Part shown: positions 35,840-44,060 of the stretch, one piece after another | How positions within the stretch are numbered: the first letter of the stretch is position 1 | Layout: every line of letters starts with the position of its first letter | Source: Intestinibaculum porci | GTDB taxonomy: Bacteria > Bacillota_I > Bacilli_A > Erysipelotrichales > Coprobacillaceae | Assembly (NCBI RefSeq): GCF_003925875.1 | Contig: NZ_AP019309.1 | Location: 2,604,001 to 2,668,000, forward strand | Reading direction: 5' to 3' | DNA length: 64,000 nucleotides | Made by a program: the position numbers and the translations under genes | The notes under the pieces: model-generated | Told to the model about the DNA's origin: nothing | Database searches by the model: none | What the model saw: the letters and a program-made list of their open reading frames with translations, nothing else

Positions 35840-36034
35840 TTAATGTCCCCCTTGCCACAAATAGTAACAGCCTAATACAATACATAAAAAAAGAATGAGC
35901 ATCAGAATAATTTTCACATGTTCCATCTGGCGAATTTCCTGCTTTGACTGCAAATCAGTCAAAGGCGCCCCGCAGAATTTACAAAACTGATCTTCATCAT
36001 CAACCTCGCAGCCACATTTTGGACATGTTTTCAT
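35840..36034 (-). CDS. Small zinc-ribbon membrane protein
   Basis: 64 aa from the ATG at 36034 (AAGGAGTGAG upstream). An N-terminal zinc ribbon (CPKCGCEVDDEDQFCKFCG) is followed by one membrane helix (IILMLILFLCIVLGCYYLW). The architecture resembles zinc-ribbon-plus-TM proteins common in Firmicutes. It starts 14 nt after the next upstream gene, another zinc-ribbon membrane protein, so the two form an operon with the 69-aa gene. Confidence 0.8.
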   Translation of the reverse strand: MKTCPKCGCEVDDEDQFCKFCGAPLTDLQSKQEIRQMEHVKIILMLILFLCIVLGCYYLWQGGH

Positions 36035-36048
36035 GATGCTCACTCCTT

Positions 36049-36936
36049 TCATTCCTCGATATTAAAAAATGAAGTAAATGTATAAATCTTATGAATTTGT
36101 AAACAAATGAGTATACAAACCACCGCGCTGATACCATCAACGATCGCCATCAAGGTTAAAGCCTGACGATAAGCGTCACCGTGATTGGTGACTTCCATCA
36201 CCAAAGCCATATTGGCCTGGTTCATCATCCCAAACATGGCCCCAAAATAAGAAGCGGATGAATGCAGCGCTTTAATAGCAATTCCTAATAGTGAAATGGC
36301 CGGTGAAATATACCACAAAACCAAACAGTTAATAATCCCAATAACAAGGTATAAACCATTCACTTTTTCCTGTGGGTGCTTATAAAAACGTAAGAGGCTC
36401 ATGATACTCACCACAACGCTAAAGCCCCATAAGATCACATACAAAAGCGGGCCATAAGACAAAATGCCTAACTGGTTCATAAAAGAACCGTTCACCCAGT
36501 TAATCGTACGCCCATAGTGATAAACCAAAAGCAAAACGCCACTCATGATGACACTATAAGCGATCATCATGCCATTGACATAGCGTGCCTGAGAGGAACG
36601 CTTCTGGCTTGTAACATAATCATCTGCAGATGCGCCCATCGCTTCATCAAGCGATTGTGAGGAAGCGACACTTGATGACGTGCTTTCTGCATCATCATGT
36701 GATAGAGATTCACTCGTTACCATGCTATTCATTTGTGATAAAGTGCTGCTTTCACTAACAGAGACATTTTCCCTTTGGCTTGATGATAGAGAAAGCGAGT
36801 GACGTTGCTCATGCTCATCTCTGATATCATCCGCTAAAGAAACCCTTCCTTGTAAATCCCGAAACTTTGTGCCGCAGTATCTGCAGAAACGTGCATCATC
36901 ACGGTTCTCTTTCCCGCATTGGTCACAATATTTCAT
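36049..36936 (-). CDS. Zinc-ribbon multi-spanning membrane protein
   Basis: 295 aa. An N-terminal zinc ribbon (CDQCGKENRDDARFCRYCG) leads into a serine-rich linker (about residues 45-105) and four membrane helices. Function unknown. The ribbon plus low-complexity linker plus TM block suggests a cytosolic ribbon on a membrane platform. First of a three-gene operon of small envelope proteins; GGAGGA precedes the start. Confidence 0.8.
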   Translation of the reverse strand: MKYCDQCGKENRDDARFCRYCGTKFRDLQGRVSLADDIRDEHEQRHSLSLSSSQRENVSVSESSTLSQMNSMVTSESLSHDDAESTSSSVASSQSLDEAMGASADDYVTSQKRSSQARYVNGMMIAYSVIMSGVLLLVYHYGRTINWVNGSFMNQLGILSYGPLLYVILWGFSVVVSIMSLLRFYKHPQEKVNGLYLVIGIINCLVLWYISPAISLLGIAIKALHSSASYFGAMFGMMNQANMALVMEVTNHGDAYRQALTLMAIVDGISAVVCILICLQIHKIYTFTSFFNIEE

Positions 36937-37003
36937 GATCTGTCCTCCTGAACTATTTCTATTTTATCATTCTTTATTTCTTTTCGAAACAATTTCAAAA
37001 TAT

Positions 37004-37756
37004 CTAGTGAAAAAAGGCATCAATGCCATTAGCTAAGCCTAAGGCCATCTTCTGCTGGTAGCTTGCGGTCACTAATAACTGATCTTCCTGTTTATTGTGC
37101 ATTTCCCCCATTTCAATAAGCGCGGTCGGCGCCTTGGAGAAATTCGTTCCCGTTAAATCATCACGATAAGAAAGGCCGCGATTGTTGGCATGCGTCTGCT
37201 TTTCTATCGCTGGTAAAAGACATTTTGATAATTGTAACGAACGATCAATAAGTTTTTTCGACATAAACTTATTATGTCGCGATGGTGTGCAGACAAAAAA
37301 GCCATGCGTATGTGATTCACCCATATCATTACAATGCAGGCGAATCATTGCATCAGCGTGCGCTTTATTAGCAATCTCAGCACGCTTGCTGTTAAGGATA
37401 TTCACCTTCTCATGACGACGCACCATCACCACTTGATAACCGCGATGTTTTAATATCTTTTCTAACTTTAACGCTACCGCTAAATTCACGCTTGCTTCTC
37501 TAACATGCGTGTAACGTCCTACCGTCCCGTCCGTAACCTTCATTTTCTTCACCTTAGAATGTGGGCCATTAGGCTCTAGCGAAGTATCCGCATGCAGCTG
37601 ATGCCCGGCATCAATGCAGATCACTTTCTTTTTCTTCTCTTTCTTATCTTTTTGCACTGTTTTTTTAATAGCCTGTTTTTCTTTCCCGCACACTGCCGGC
37701 CTATTGGCCGGCATGATCATCATGATGGCTAAAACAGCCATTCCCCATTTTTTCAT
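37004..37756 (-). CDS. N-acetylmuramoyl-L-alanine amidase (Amidase_3)
   Basis: About 250 aa from the ATG at 37756. A signal peptide (KKWGMAVLAIMMIMPANRPA) and a very basic linker precede the catalytic domain. Zinc ligands: His in CIDAGHQ, Glu in REASVNLAVALKLE, His in IRLHCND. A C-terminal Glu in TALIEMGEMHN is the likely catalytic residue. It cleaves the amide bond between MurNAc and the stem peptide. It lies 14 nt after the PadR-type regulator gene on the same strand. Confidence 0.9.
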   Translation of the reverse strand: MKKWGMAVLAIMMIMPANRPAVCGKEKQAIKKTVQKDKKEKKKKVICIDAGHQLHADTSLEPNGPHSKVKKMKVTDGTVGRYTHVREASVNLAVALKLEKILKHRGYQVVMVRRHEKVNILNSKRAEIANKAHADAMIRLHCNDMGESHTHGFFVCTPSRHNKFMSKKLIDRSLQLSKCLLPAIEKQTHANNRGLSYRDDLTGTNFSKAPTALIEMGEMHNKQEDQLLVTASYQQKMALGLANGIDAFFH

Positions 37757-37770
37757 ATCCCATAATCCTT

Positions 37771-38301
37771 TCACTTAAAATAAGGCAAACATGAGCGAAT
37801 CCAGTCACAATACGCCTCTTCTCGCGAGATTGCGCCGGATAAAACCAGATAATCTCCAAGCTGTGCCTTAGTTGGCTTTTTCGTATAATGCTCATCCATG
37901 CTGCTTTTTAAAGAGGCCAGTTTATCTTCATGCTTATCAAGCTGTGAGAGTAGTAAATCTTTGACGAGAGAAGGATCCATTCGCTCACAAAAATACATCC
38001 GTAAGCGGAAGACATCTTTCGCTGTTGGCGCAAGCTCTTCATCTTCTGATAACCAGGCATCAAGTTCCTTAGCCCCCGCCTCGGTAATGGTATATACTTT
38101 TTTCTTTAACGATTCGCCGCTTTCCGGCATTTCATAGTTTAAAAGTTTTTCCTGTGTCAGTTTCTTTAATTCCGGATAGATCTGACTATGTTTCGCAGAC
38201 CAGAAGTTCCCGATCGGTCCATCAAATTCTTTATAAATATCATAACCGGTCATCGGTTTTTGCGAAACTAATCCTAAAATTGCATATTTTAATGTTCTCA
38301 T
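37771..38301 (-). CDS. PadR-family transcriptional regulator
   Basis: 176 aa from the ATG at 38301 (AGGTG upstream). The N-terminal winged helix has the PadR signature LKYAILGLVSQKPMTGYDIYKEF, IYPELKKLTQEKLL and YTITEAGAKELDAWL. The C-terminal helical dimerisation domain is of the larger PadR-s1 type. It is divergent from the oxidoreductase gene at 38406 and probably controls it through the ACATGT sites in between. Confidence 0.9.
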   Translation of the reverse strand: MRTLKYAILGLVSQKPMTGYDIYKEFDGPIGNFWSAKHSQIYPELKKLTQEKLLNYEMPESGESLKKKVYTITEAGAKELDAWLSEDEELAPTAKDVFRLRMYFCERMDPSLVKDLLLSQLDKHEDKLASLKSSMDEHYTKKPTKAQLGDYLVLSGAISREEAYCDWIRSCLPYFK

Positions 38302-38324
38302 TTTTTTCACCTGTATTTATTTTA

Positions 38325-38385
38325 ACATGTTCTTTTAAATATTAAACATGTAAATGTTGACACACAAGTAAAATGACGTTATGAT
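38325..38385 (+). promoter_or_regulatory. Promoter of the oxidoreductase gene with paired ACATGT sites
   Basis: TTGACA (38357-38362) and TATGAT (38380-38385) are 17 bp apart, a near-consensus sigma-A promoter. Two ACATGT palindromes lie upstream at 38325-38330 and 38346-38351, exactly 21 bp (two helical turns) apart. They sit between the divergent PadR-type and oxidoreductase genes and are the likely PadR operator. Confidence 0.75.
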
Positions 38386-38405
38386 TTTCACATGGAGGTT
38401 TTCAA

Positions 38406-38804
38406 ATGAAATATCAGAAATTATTTACCCCAATGACCATTGGTTCTATTACGGTTAAAAACCGTTTTGCCATGGCCCCAATGGGACCGCTTGGTTTAAG
38501 CGACAGCGATGGCGGCTTTAACCAGCGTGGTATTGATTATTATGTCGAAAGAGCAAAAGGCGGAACCGGCTTAATCATGACCGGGGTTACTTTCGCCGAT
38601 GATGATGTTGAGCAGCATGGTTTACCAAACTGTCCATCACCAACCCACAATCCGATTCAGTTTATCCGTACAGCCCGTGAAATGACGGAACGCATTCATG
38701 CTTACAACGCGAAAATATTCTTACAGATGAGCGCTGGTTTCGGACGGGTTACGATCCCTACCAACTTAGACATACTATTAAATGTCAATAGAAAATATGA
38801 GGGG
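38406..38804 (+). pseudogene. FMN/FAD NADH:flavin oxidoreductase, 5' part (interrupted by IS110)
   Basis: The first 133 codons of an old-yellow-enzyme-type oxidoreductase: KLFTPMTIGSITVKNRFAMAPMG and KIFLQMSAGFGRV are the FMN-barrel start. The frame runs ...RKYEG then enters the IS110 element and stops. The other part lies at 40748-42379. Joined across the element, the protein would read ...KYEGEIPPVAPSEIQ... An SD (GGAGG) precedes the ATG. Confidence 0.88.
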
Positions 38805-38869
38805 AGTTGATTTTGTTAATTATATAAATTAATTGAATCTTTGTTTACTCTGATTCTAAAGCCAAGTGA

Positions 38870-38890
38870 GTTTGTCTTGGCTTAGAGGTG
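38870..38890 (+). repeat. 21-bp internal inverted repeat, copy 1
   Basis: Begins GTTTGTCTTGG and ends AGAGGTG. Its exact reverse complement is at 40480-40500. The pair flanks the transposase gene of the IS110 element. This copy also forms a local hairpin with the AAGCCAAG just upstream. Confidence 0.9.
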
Positions 38891-39011
38891 AGTGCTACAA
38901 ATATGTAGTATTAAAAATTACAAAAAGAAAACATCTTAGTGTGTATAAATGTGAAAGATGTCACAAGCTATCGAAACATATGTGTTTTATATCAAAAATC
39001 TACATACAGTA

Positions 39012-40433
39012 TTACTCTTCTGGGTCATTTCCAGTAAAGGTAAAATCATGTACTACACCATTCTCATCAGAATATTTGTAAATACATCTTCTTGTCTTTT
39101 CTGGAATGTCAGTAGTAATACTTTGGAAGAACGTGGCTCGGGTATCTTCCGGAAGCTTCATGAGATCCTCATAAAGCAGTACGAAATCACTATCATGCTT
39201 AAGAATAGCGTAAATATAACGTGCCATCTTATTGGCAACAGCTACTATTGCAAGCTTATGGCGCTTCTTATTGCCATTTTTAACCCTTGCAAAAAGGTTG
39301 GCAAGGTATGGATTATGCCGTCTGGCATACTCTGATGCCAGGTATATAGCGTGTCTGAGGATAGGCGATCCCATTTTGGAAATCTTCCCATGGGTATCAA
39401 CTGATGAACCTGATTTCTTATTTCTTGGCGTTAATCCACAGTATGATGCAAAGTTTTCCGCTTTCTTGGAAAGAGCTATGTCATATACCTCACCAAGAAT
39501 CATAGCTGCGGATTCTTCACCAACACCGATTAATGTCTGAAGACGCTTAAATGCAGGCTGTTCTGAAGCAAGATTAACCATCATTTTCTTGTAGTTTCTC
39601 CTTGTCTGAAGCAGATTTCTGATACTGCTGACCATTTCAACGGTGATCAGTTCAGCTTCCTGAGGAACATTAAGAGTAACAATGGTATTTTCACAAAGAT
39701 CGAACAAATCGTCTATTTTAGCTTCCTTACAGCGATGCTTAGAGGCCTCGTAAGCCACATTAAAGACTTCATTTTTAGAAGATTTAATGATATGATGTGC
39801 AGTAGGATATGCCTCTAAGATTGCAAGCGCAGTCGCAGAACGTATTGAGAAAACAGCGGTAAGCTCCGGGAAGAACTTTTCACACTGTGCACTCAGTCGA
39901 TTGTATTCAGCATTTAGCTGTTTATTCAGCTGCTGATAGCGATGCGTCAGAAGTTTTAGATTCGCATGTCCTTTTTTGTTGTTTTCTTCGTTGTAATTAG
40001 GAGCTTTTTCAACATAACGTGCATCATCATCAGTTGCGCACATCTGTGCAATAGTCTTAGCGTCAAGTGGATCGGATTTGGCATATCCGTGTGCATCGCG
40101 CCACCTGTCAACGAATTTAGTATCCAGAAACTTAACTGCTTCACTTTCCTGGAGATGATCGCGTATATACATATAGACATTGTCAGAGTACACGCCTGTT
40201 ACTTCCATTGTGAAAAGAACGCTCAGGCAGTCTTCATCTTTGTAATGTCTAACGGTATCGAGGAACTCATCGACACCTGGCTTGGTGAATTTAAACTTTA
40301 TCGCCTTTCGAACAAATTTGGATTTAACATTTCTATCTCTGTTACGTTTATAAATGGCAGCATCTGCTTTGCCTTTAGAAACGTCTAAACCGATAAATAA
40401 ATCATATTGTTTTGAAAAGATATTGTTTTTCAC
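39012..40433 (-). CDS. IS110-family transposase (DEDD + transposase_20)
   Basis: 473 aa. It starts at GTG (40433) with GAGGT 8 nt upstream; no in-frame ATG is suitable. The N-terminal RuvC-like DEDD domain begins LFIGLDVSKGKADAAI, with TMEVTGVYSDN and KSDPLDAKTIAQM supplying further acidic residues. The C-terminal transposase_20 domain is LQTLIGVGEESAAMILGEV through YCGLTPRNKKSGSS and GSPILRHAIYLAS, including the catalytic serine region. The protein is somewhat longer than typical members because of a C-terminal extension. It recombines element ends with target DNA; in characterised members the specificity comes from a bridge RNA. Confidence 0.95.
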   Translation of the reverse strand: MKNNIFSKQYDLFIGLDVSKGKADAAIYKRNRDRNVKSKFVRKAIKFKFTKPGVDEFLDTVRHYKDEDCLSVLFTMEVTGVYSDNVYMYIRDHLQESEAVKFLDTKFVDRWRDAHGYAKSDPLDAKTIAQMCATDDDARYVEKAPNYNEENNKKGHANLKLLTHRYQQLNKQLNAEYNRLSAQCEKFFPELTAVFSIRSATALAILEAYPTAHHIIKSSKNEVFNVAYEASKHRCKEAKIDDLFDLCENTIVTLNVPQEAELITVEMVSSIRNLLQTRRNYKKMMVNLASEQPAFKRLQTLIGVGEESAAMILGEVYDIALSKKAENFASYCGLTPRNKKSGSSVDTHGKISKMGSPILRHAIYLASEYARRHNPYLANLFARVKNGNKKRHKLAIVAVANKMARYIYAILKHDSDFVLLYEDLMKLPEDTRATFFQSITTDIPEKTRRCIYKYSDENGVVHDFTFTGNDPEE

Positions 40434-40744
40434 GATAAGTACCTCATTTCATAAATTGATAGTAATTTGTTTTGAACTGCACCTCTAAGCCAAGACAAAC
40501 GCAACCTCGAAAATAAGAAGACAATGCAAACAAAGCTTCAACAAACTCATTAGGGTATAAAGAACTGTTTTGGCTGAGGAATAAGTCTATGTGAAGCGGA
40601 CATCCCATAGGGGCCGCAAGGAGAAAGAATACAACCTTAGGTTCAAAACAGAATCTATTATCCTGGATTTGAAGTGTATATTCAAATCTAAAGAATCATC
40701 AATTATTAGCGATGATTCATTAATCAAATTACAAACATATTATA
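40434..40744 (-). ncRNA. Candidate bridge-RNA region (5' noncoding end of IS110)
   Basis: About 310 nt with no ORF between the element end and the transposase start. In the IS110 group this end encodes the bridge RNA. Visible hairpins: GAATCATC/GATGATTC (40693-40700 with 40711-40718), GATTTGAA/TTCAAATC (40666-40673 with 40681-40688), AACC/GGTT (40633-40643) and GCGG/CCGC enclosing CCC/GGG (40596-40617). The guide loops cannot be assigned with confidence from one copy. Confidence 0.6.
40480..40500 (-). repeat. 21-bp internal inverted repeat, copy 2
   Basis: Exact reverse complement of 38870-38890, about 47 bp upstream of the transposase start codon. Flanking bases on both sides do not match, so the repeat is sharply bounded. 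Confidence 0.9.
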
Positions 40745-40747
40745 CGA

Positions 40748-42379
40748 GGGGAAATCCCACCAGTCGCACCAAGTGAAATCCAGCATCGCTGGTTAGATAA
40801 AACTTGTCGCGCATTGACCGTTGAGGAAATTCATCATATCGTTAAACAGTTTGGCAATGGCGCTTATAACGCCAAGAGAGCTGGTTTTGATGGCATTCAG
40901 ATTCATGCTGTGCATGAAGGTTATCTGCTTGATCAGTTTGCCATTTCCTTATTCAATCACCGTACTGATGAATACGGCGGCTCTTTAGAAAACCGCCTGC
41001 GCTTCGCAAAAGAAATCGTTGAAGAAATTCATCAGCGCTGTGGCGAAGACTTCCCTGTCACCTTACGTTTCTCATTAAAATCATTCATTAAGGATTTACG
41101 TGATGGCGCTTTGCCAGGAGAAGAATTTGCAGAAAAAGGCCGTGATATTGAAGAAGGCATCGCCGCGGCGAAGATGCTTGTATCTTATGGTTACTGCGCT
41201 TTAGATGTCGATGTCGGGACCTATGATGCCTGGTGGTGGAATCATCCGCCAATGTATATCGAAAAAGGTCCTTATCGTCCTTACGCTAAGATCGTTAAAG
41301 AAAACGTTGATGTCCCAGTCTTCTGTGCCGGTCGTATGGATAATCCGGATATGGCTTTAGCAGCCATTGAAGATGGCACTTGCGATATCATCTCTTTAGG
41401 TCGTCCATTATTAGCGGATCCAGATTATGTCAATAAATTACGTCGTGGTGATATTCAGGATATTCGTCCATGTTTATCTTGTCAGGAAGGCTGTATGGGC
41501 CGTATCCAGGAATACTCAGCGCTCAACTGCGCCGTAAACCCACAAGCTTGCCGTGAACGTTATACGGCTTATCGTCCCGTCATCGGTGCTCCTAAAAATG
41601 TCTTAATCGTTGGCGGCGGGGTTGCTGGCTTAGAAGCCGCCCGCGTTTTAGCAATCCGCGGTCATCACGTTTCTCTCGTTGAAGCGACCGATCGTTTAGG
41701 CGGTAACCTGATTCCTGGCGGTGCCCCTTCTTTTAAGGAAGATGATCACTTATTAGTCAAATGGTATGAATACCAGATGAAAAAATTAAAAGTTGATGTC
41801 ACCCTCAACAAAAAAGTGACGCGTGAAGAAGTCTTAGCCCATAACTACGATTCTGTCATCATTGCGACAGGTTCAACGCCTAAACGTTTCTCATTAGGTC
41901 ATGATGAAACAACATACAGCGCGGAAGATGTCTTAAATAAGAAAGTCGATCCTGGGCAGAATGTTGCTGTCATCGGCGGCGGTCTGGTCGGCTGTGAATT
42001 AGCGATCGCCTTAAAAGATGAAGGCCGTAACGTTGCTTTAGTCGAAGCCTTAGATAAGATCTTAGCCTTAAATGGTCCATTATGCGCCGCTAATAAGGAA
42101 ATGCTGGAAAGACTAGTCCCTTATAAAGACGTTCAGATGTATACCTCATCACAGGCTAAAGCCTATGATGGCAAGACCTTAACAATCACCACCCCTGATG
42201 GTGAAAAACAGCTGCCAGCAGACAGCGTAGTCTTAGCCATCGGCTATAAAGAAGAAGCTTCCCTTTATGAATCTTTACAGTTTGATGTTTCAGATATTCA
42301 CTTATTAGGTGATGCCCGTAAAGTTTCTAATATCATGTATGCCATTTGGGATGCCTTTGAAGTTGCTAATAGCTTATAA
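40748..42379 (+). pseudogene. FMN/FAD NADH:flavin oxidoreductase, 3' part
   Basis: Continues the gene begun at 38406 in frame (GEIPPVAPSEIQHRWLDKTCRALTVEEI, split), giving about 543 further codons. It contains the rest of the FMN barrel (HAVHEGYLLDQF; FCAGRMDNPDM) and the 4Fe-4S cysteines (CLSCQEGCM, LNCAVNPQAC). The C-terminal FAD/NADH module follows (VLIVGGGVAGLEAARVLA; VAVIGGGLVGCELAIAL). The whole enzyme resembles 2,4-dienoyl-CoA or enoate reductase and BaiCD-type reductases. It is non-functional unless IS110 excises; an internal TTG start at 40814 would give a truncated barrel. Confidence 0.88.
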
Positions 42380-42384
42380 TACGA

Positions 42385-42413
42385 AACCAGCAGAATTATT
42401 CTGCTGGTATTTT
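42385..42413. terminator. Bidirectional terminator
   Basis: CCAGCAGAA/TTCTGCTGG stem followed by T-run, between the convergent oxidoreductase and kptA genes; it overlaps the kptA 3' end. Confidence 0.85.
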
Positions 42414-42929
42414 TTGAATATAAGAGACCGGCACCTTTTTCGTTAACCAGACATTATTTTTTGATAAATAAAAGCGATAACCATCCTCATACATCTTCTT
42501 CGCATCGATTTTGTAAACAACCACTTGGCCATGGCGTAAACCCACTTTAATCGCCGTTTTCACATCCCATGATAAATGGACGTAAAGACGCGTCATTGGC
42601 AAAATCGCTGACGCTTCAATAAACGGCGCCGCCTTGGTGCTGGTGCCATGATAAAGAACATCCGGCGGTCGTTTTTCCATAAGTTCCACATCAACCAAAA
42701 TGGAGTGGCCCTGGTTTGCCCGAATGAGGGTATGATCCTCATTAAAGCTAAAGCGCTGCTTGTCATCCGTGCGCACAATTTCTTCTAAGGTTTCCCGATC
42801 CATCGGGGTTTGCGTGTTCATCTTTTCAATCAGTTCATCCACATGGGCATAGCCATGTTCATCTAAGGTCATCCCAATCACATCGGGACGATGGCGTAAG
42901 ATCAGACTTAAAAATTTTCCTTTGTTCAT
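42396..42929 (-). CDS. kptA: RNA 2'-phosphotransferase (Tpt1/KptA)
   Basis: 177 aa from the ATG at 42929 (GGAG upstream). KFLSLILRHRPDVIGMTLDEHGYAHVDELI (split) is the family N-terminal domain. RANQGHSI, VLYHGTSTKAAPFI, MTRLYVHLS and FYLSKNNVWLTKKVPVSYI form the ART-like catalytic domain. The yeast enzyme removes the splice-junction 2'-phosphate from tRNA using NAD. The bacterial role is unclear, since these bacteria lack that splicing pathway. Confidence 0.93.
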   Translation of the reverse strand: MNKGKFLSLILRHRPDVIGMTLDEHGYAHVDELIEKMNTQTPMDRETLEEIVRTDDKQRFSFNEDHTLIRANQGHSILVDVELMEKRPPDVLYHGTSTKAAPFIEASAILPMTRLYVHLSWDVKTAIKVGLRHGQVVVYKIDAKKMYEDGYRFYLSKNNVWLTKKVPVSYIQKIPAE

Positions 42930-42998
42930 AAACTTCATCTCCGCTTCTTATTGTATCAAAAAGCAGGAAGACATTTAATGTCTTCCCGAGTAACATCC

Positions 42999-43961
42999 CT
43001 ATGCTTGATAACGCGCAAGCATCCGCATTAATCCCGCCTTCACCTTTTCCCGTAAGGAGAGCGGCGAGAGCACTTCTACCATTTCGCCATACTGTAAAAC
43101 CCAGTAATATAAGGCTTGGGTATTGATTTTCGCACTGATGAGCACATATTCCTCATCTTCTTCCATCACATGGAAAGACGTGCCATACCAGTCAATGAAA
43201 TCGCCGATATGATCTTTCACAATTTTTAACTGACAGGTCTCTGATTCCCCGGCGAACATATAAATATGTTCACGCATGTAATCACCTAAATCAAAGCCGT
43301 GCGCATAAGAAGACAAAGTGCGAATAGAAACACAGCCTTCTTCTAAAATCTCCACCTTCGCCATCCGGTCTAAGCGTCGATTTCCCAGATCGTCGCTGCC
43401 GTCATTATGACAAATGAGGTAAAAGCGTGATAAATCCGAAACAATATAGTAAGGGTCGACAATCCTGGTGGACGTTTCATGAAGCTGCTTATCAATGCCA
43501 TAGCGGCAGCTGGTAATGCGCACCCGTTTATGGTTTTCAATCGCTTCATCTAAGGCCTCCATAATCTCGTAGAGATGCTCATTATTATTATGATTGATAT
43601 CTGGCAGTTCGTGAATCGCGCGTACTTTCCGCTCTAATGCCAAGCTTCCCAGACTCTGCAGTTTCCCAATGAGCGCTTTGGCCTGATCCTGGGGCAGTAA
43701 ATGGCCAAAAAGAACACTATCGATAACGATCCGAATTTCTTCATCGCTCAAATCCCGATTTCTATAAATACCGCGTTCACCGCTGACGTAATGGGCTTGT
43801 CGCAGTTCATGCAGATAACTCCCTAAGGTTCCGCGAGAAATCTTCACATCGTATTTCTCGTGAAGCAGCTGAAGAAGATCCTTCTGGGTAAGACGATGCG
43901 ACGCATCGGTCTGACTCAGAATTTTCAAAATATACACTGGTATTAAACCGTTCTTTCTCAT
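42999..43961 (-). CDS. WYL-domain transcriptional regulator
   Basis: About 320 aa from the ATG at 43961, placed by GGGGGG six nt upstream. The N-terminal winged HTH (ILKILSQTDASHRLTQKDLLQLL, split) is followed by a WYL domain with KRVRITSCRYG, RIVDPYYIVSDLSRFYLICHN (split) and RLDRMAKVEIL. The C-terminal WCX extension follows. WYL regulators bind nucleotides or other ligands. No phage-defence genes adjoin; the neighbour is a dehydrogenase on the same strand. Confidence 0.88.
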   Translation of the reverse strand: MRKNGLIPVYILKILSQTDASHRLTQKDLLQLLHEKYDVKISRGTLGSYLHELRQAHYVSGERGIYRNRDLSDEEIRIVIDSVLFGHLLPQDQAKALIGKLQSLGSLALERKVRAIHELPDINHNNNEHLYEIMEALDEAIENHKRVRITSCRYGIDKQLHETSTRIVDPYYIVSDLSRFYLICHNDGSDDLGNRRLDRMAKVEILEEGCVSIRTLSSYAHGFDLGDYMREHIYMFAGESETCQLKIVKDHIGDFIDWYGTSFHVMEEDEEYVLISAKINTQALYYWVLQYGEMVEVLSPLSLREKVKAGLMRMLARYQA

Positions 43962-44060
43962 GTGCATCCCCCCTTACACCTATACTATACACTTTCCGAT
44001 GTTCAATACTTTGGACATAAGAAAAATGAAAGTGACTTTTTTCACTTTCATTTCATTTTT

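Larger units (their letters stand above)
38804..40747 (-). mobile_element. IS110-family insertion sequence
   Basis: About 1.94 kb inserted in the oxidoreductase gene, carrying a single transposase gene on the minus strand. Both junctions carry GAGGGGA (38799-38805 and 40746-40752). In-frame reconstruction of the target (GAG GGG GAA) needs five G, while each junction has four, so the crossover lies in the G-run; a GG core (CC on the transposase strand) would fit. Noncoding ends are about 205 bp (3' side) and 310 bp (5' side). No long terminal inverted repeats, as usual for IS110. Confidence 0.88.

Noticed and set aside
40596-40617. Hairpin loop in the IS110 5' end resembling both target half-sites (GGACATCCC and ATAGGGG)
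   Set aside because: Both segments would pair with the same DNA strand, unlike the known bridge-RNA geometry, and an 8-of-9 match is expected by chance in a region this long.
40591-40776. 61-codon plus-strand ORF in the IS110 end
   Set aside because: Starts and ends in element noncoding DNA, has no SD and no family similarity; a chance frame.
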